Assembly (NCBI GenBank): GCA_016177145.1
Contig: JACOVV010000205.1
Span: forward strand, 1 to 6,007
Direction: 5' to 3'
DNA from: Candidatus Omnitrophota bacterium
Lineage (GTDB): Bacteria; Omnitrophota; Gorgyraeia; JACOVV01
Length of the DNA: 6,007 nucleotides
Shown here: positions 5,712 to 6,007 of the stretch, one piece after another
Position numbering within the stretch: the first letter of the stretch is position 1
Layout: every line of letters begins with the position of its first letter
The notes under the pieces: model-generated
The model's input: the letters and a program-made list of their open reading frames with translations, nothing else
What the model was told of the DNA's origin: nothing
Database searches by the model: none
Made by a program: the position numbers and the translations under genes

Positions 5712-6007
5712 CATCGTCTGCATCGGCGCCGGGGAAATGTTTCAGTATTGCGTCAGGACTATCATGAAAACTCCGGGAGTTCATATCCCGGCTCTTTTTA
5801 CCTGGTCTGAGAAAGTCGCGCACCGGATGTCCCGCTTTGTCCTCATGGATTCCTTCTGCCGGGAAACAGGCATCCCGCTCATTAAAGTCGAAAGCATGAA
5901 TGATTTTTCCTCCATCAGGCAATTGGAAGAATTACGGCCAGACCTCGTTTTTGTCGACGGCTGGTCGGAGAAATTACTCCCGCCGGTCCTGGAAGCCGCC
6001 AAAGAAA
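5698..6007 (+). CDS. Formyltransferase-family protein, N-terminal fragment (runs off the window)
   Basis: The first 103 codons are present. MKKFNIVCIGAGEM (1-14) is a first strand with a glycine turn. Later come the segments SFCRETGIPLIKVESMND (52-69) and LRPDLVFVDGWSEKLLP (79-95). This order (strand, helix, 'GIP' strand, 'PDL-V-GWS-LLP') is typical of the Formyl_trans_N fold, which uses N10-formyltetrahydrofolate. The catalytic Asn/His/Asp residues normally lie further downstream, outside the window, so activity cannot be judged. In polysaccharide loci such enzymes usually N-formylate amino sugars on nucleotide carriers; methionyl-tRNA formyltransferase is less likely given the neighbours and the 'GWS' form of the motif. 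The ATG lies inside the end of methyltransferase B (14-nt overlap, different frame), which suggests coupled translation. No strong Shine-Dalgarno is seen. Confidence 0.5.
   Translation, partial: MKKFNIVCIGAGEMFQYCVRTIMKTPGVHIPALFTWSEKVAHRMSRFVLMDSFCRETGIPLIKVESMNDFSSIRQLEELRPDLVFVDGWSEKLLPPVLEAAKE

Overview
The window looks like part of a surface-polysaccharide (capsule or O-antigen type) locus from a Gram-negative-type bacterium. The main support is a Wzi-family outer-membrane beta-barrel protein with a signal peptide. The other genes are two different SAM-dependent methyltransferases, a CE4 polysaccharide deacetylase, an M3-type metallopeptidase and the start of a formyltransferase-family enzyme. 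Base composition is roughly balanced and Shine-Dalgarno sequences are scarce. An environmental, poorly cultured lineage (for example Nitrospirota, Omnitrophota or a deltaproteobacterial group) would fit, but the sequence does not fix the phylum.

Layout: four genes lie on the minus strand, read from right to left. They are the M3 peptidase (4723 to 3221), methyltransferase A (3195 to 2386), the CE4 deacetylase (2462 to 1731, overlapping methyltransferase A by 77 nt) and the Wzi-like protein (1641 leftwards, off the window edge with no stop). The gaps are 25 nt, an overlap and 89 nt, so one transcript is plausible. A near-consensus sigma70-type promoter lies just before the peptidase. Divergently, on the plus strand, methyltransferase B (4839 to 5711) overlaps the formyltransferase-family gene (5698 onward) by 14 nt, and that gene runs off the right edge.

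The 115-nt divergent control region (4724 to 4838) is the most informative non-coding part. It holds TTGACA-N18-TACAAT for the minus strand, a TATAAT box 4 nt before the plus-strand ATG, and a 7-bp dyad between them. Both genes would have almost no 5' leader and no Shine-Dalgarno sequence, so leaderless initiation is plausible.

How the genes may work together (inference): the methyltransferases, the formyltransferase and the deacetylase would decorate or trim sugars of a glycan, and the Wzi-like barrel would act at the outer membrane in its surface attachment. The role of the peptidase in this setting is unclear. At the left edge a perfect 10-bp-arm palindrome of dispersed-repeat type is read through by the Wzi frame and probably supplies a non-native C-terminal tail. 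I see no RNA gene, CRISPR array, insertion sequence or clearly novel multi-gene system. Apart from the points listed as findings, the region looks like an ordinary glycan locus.
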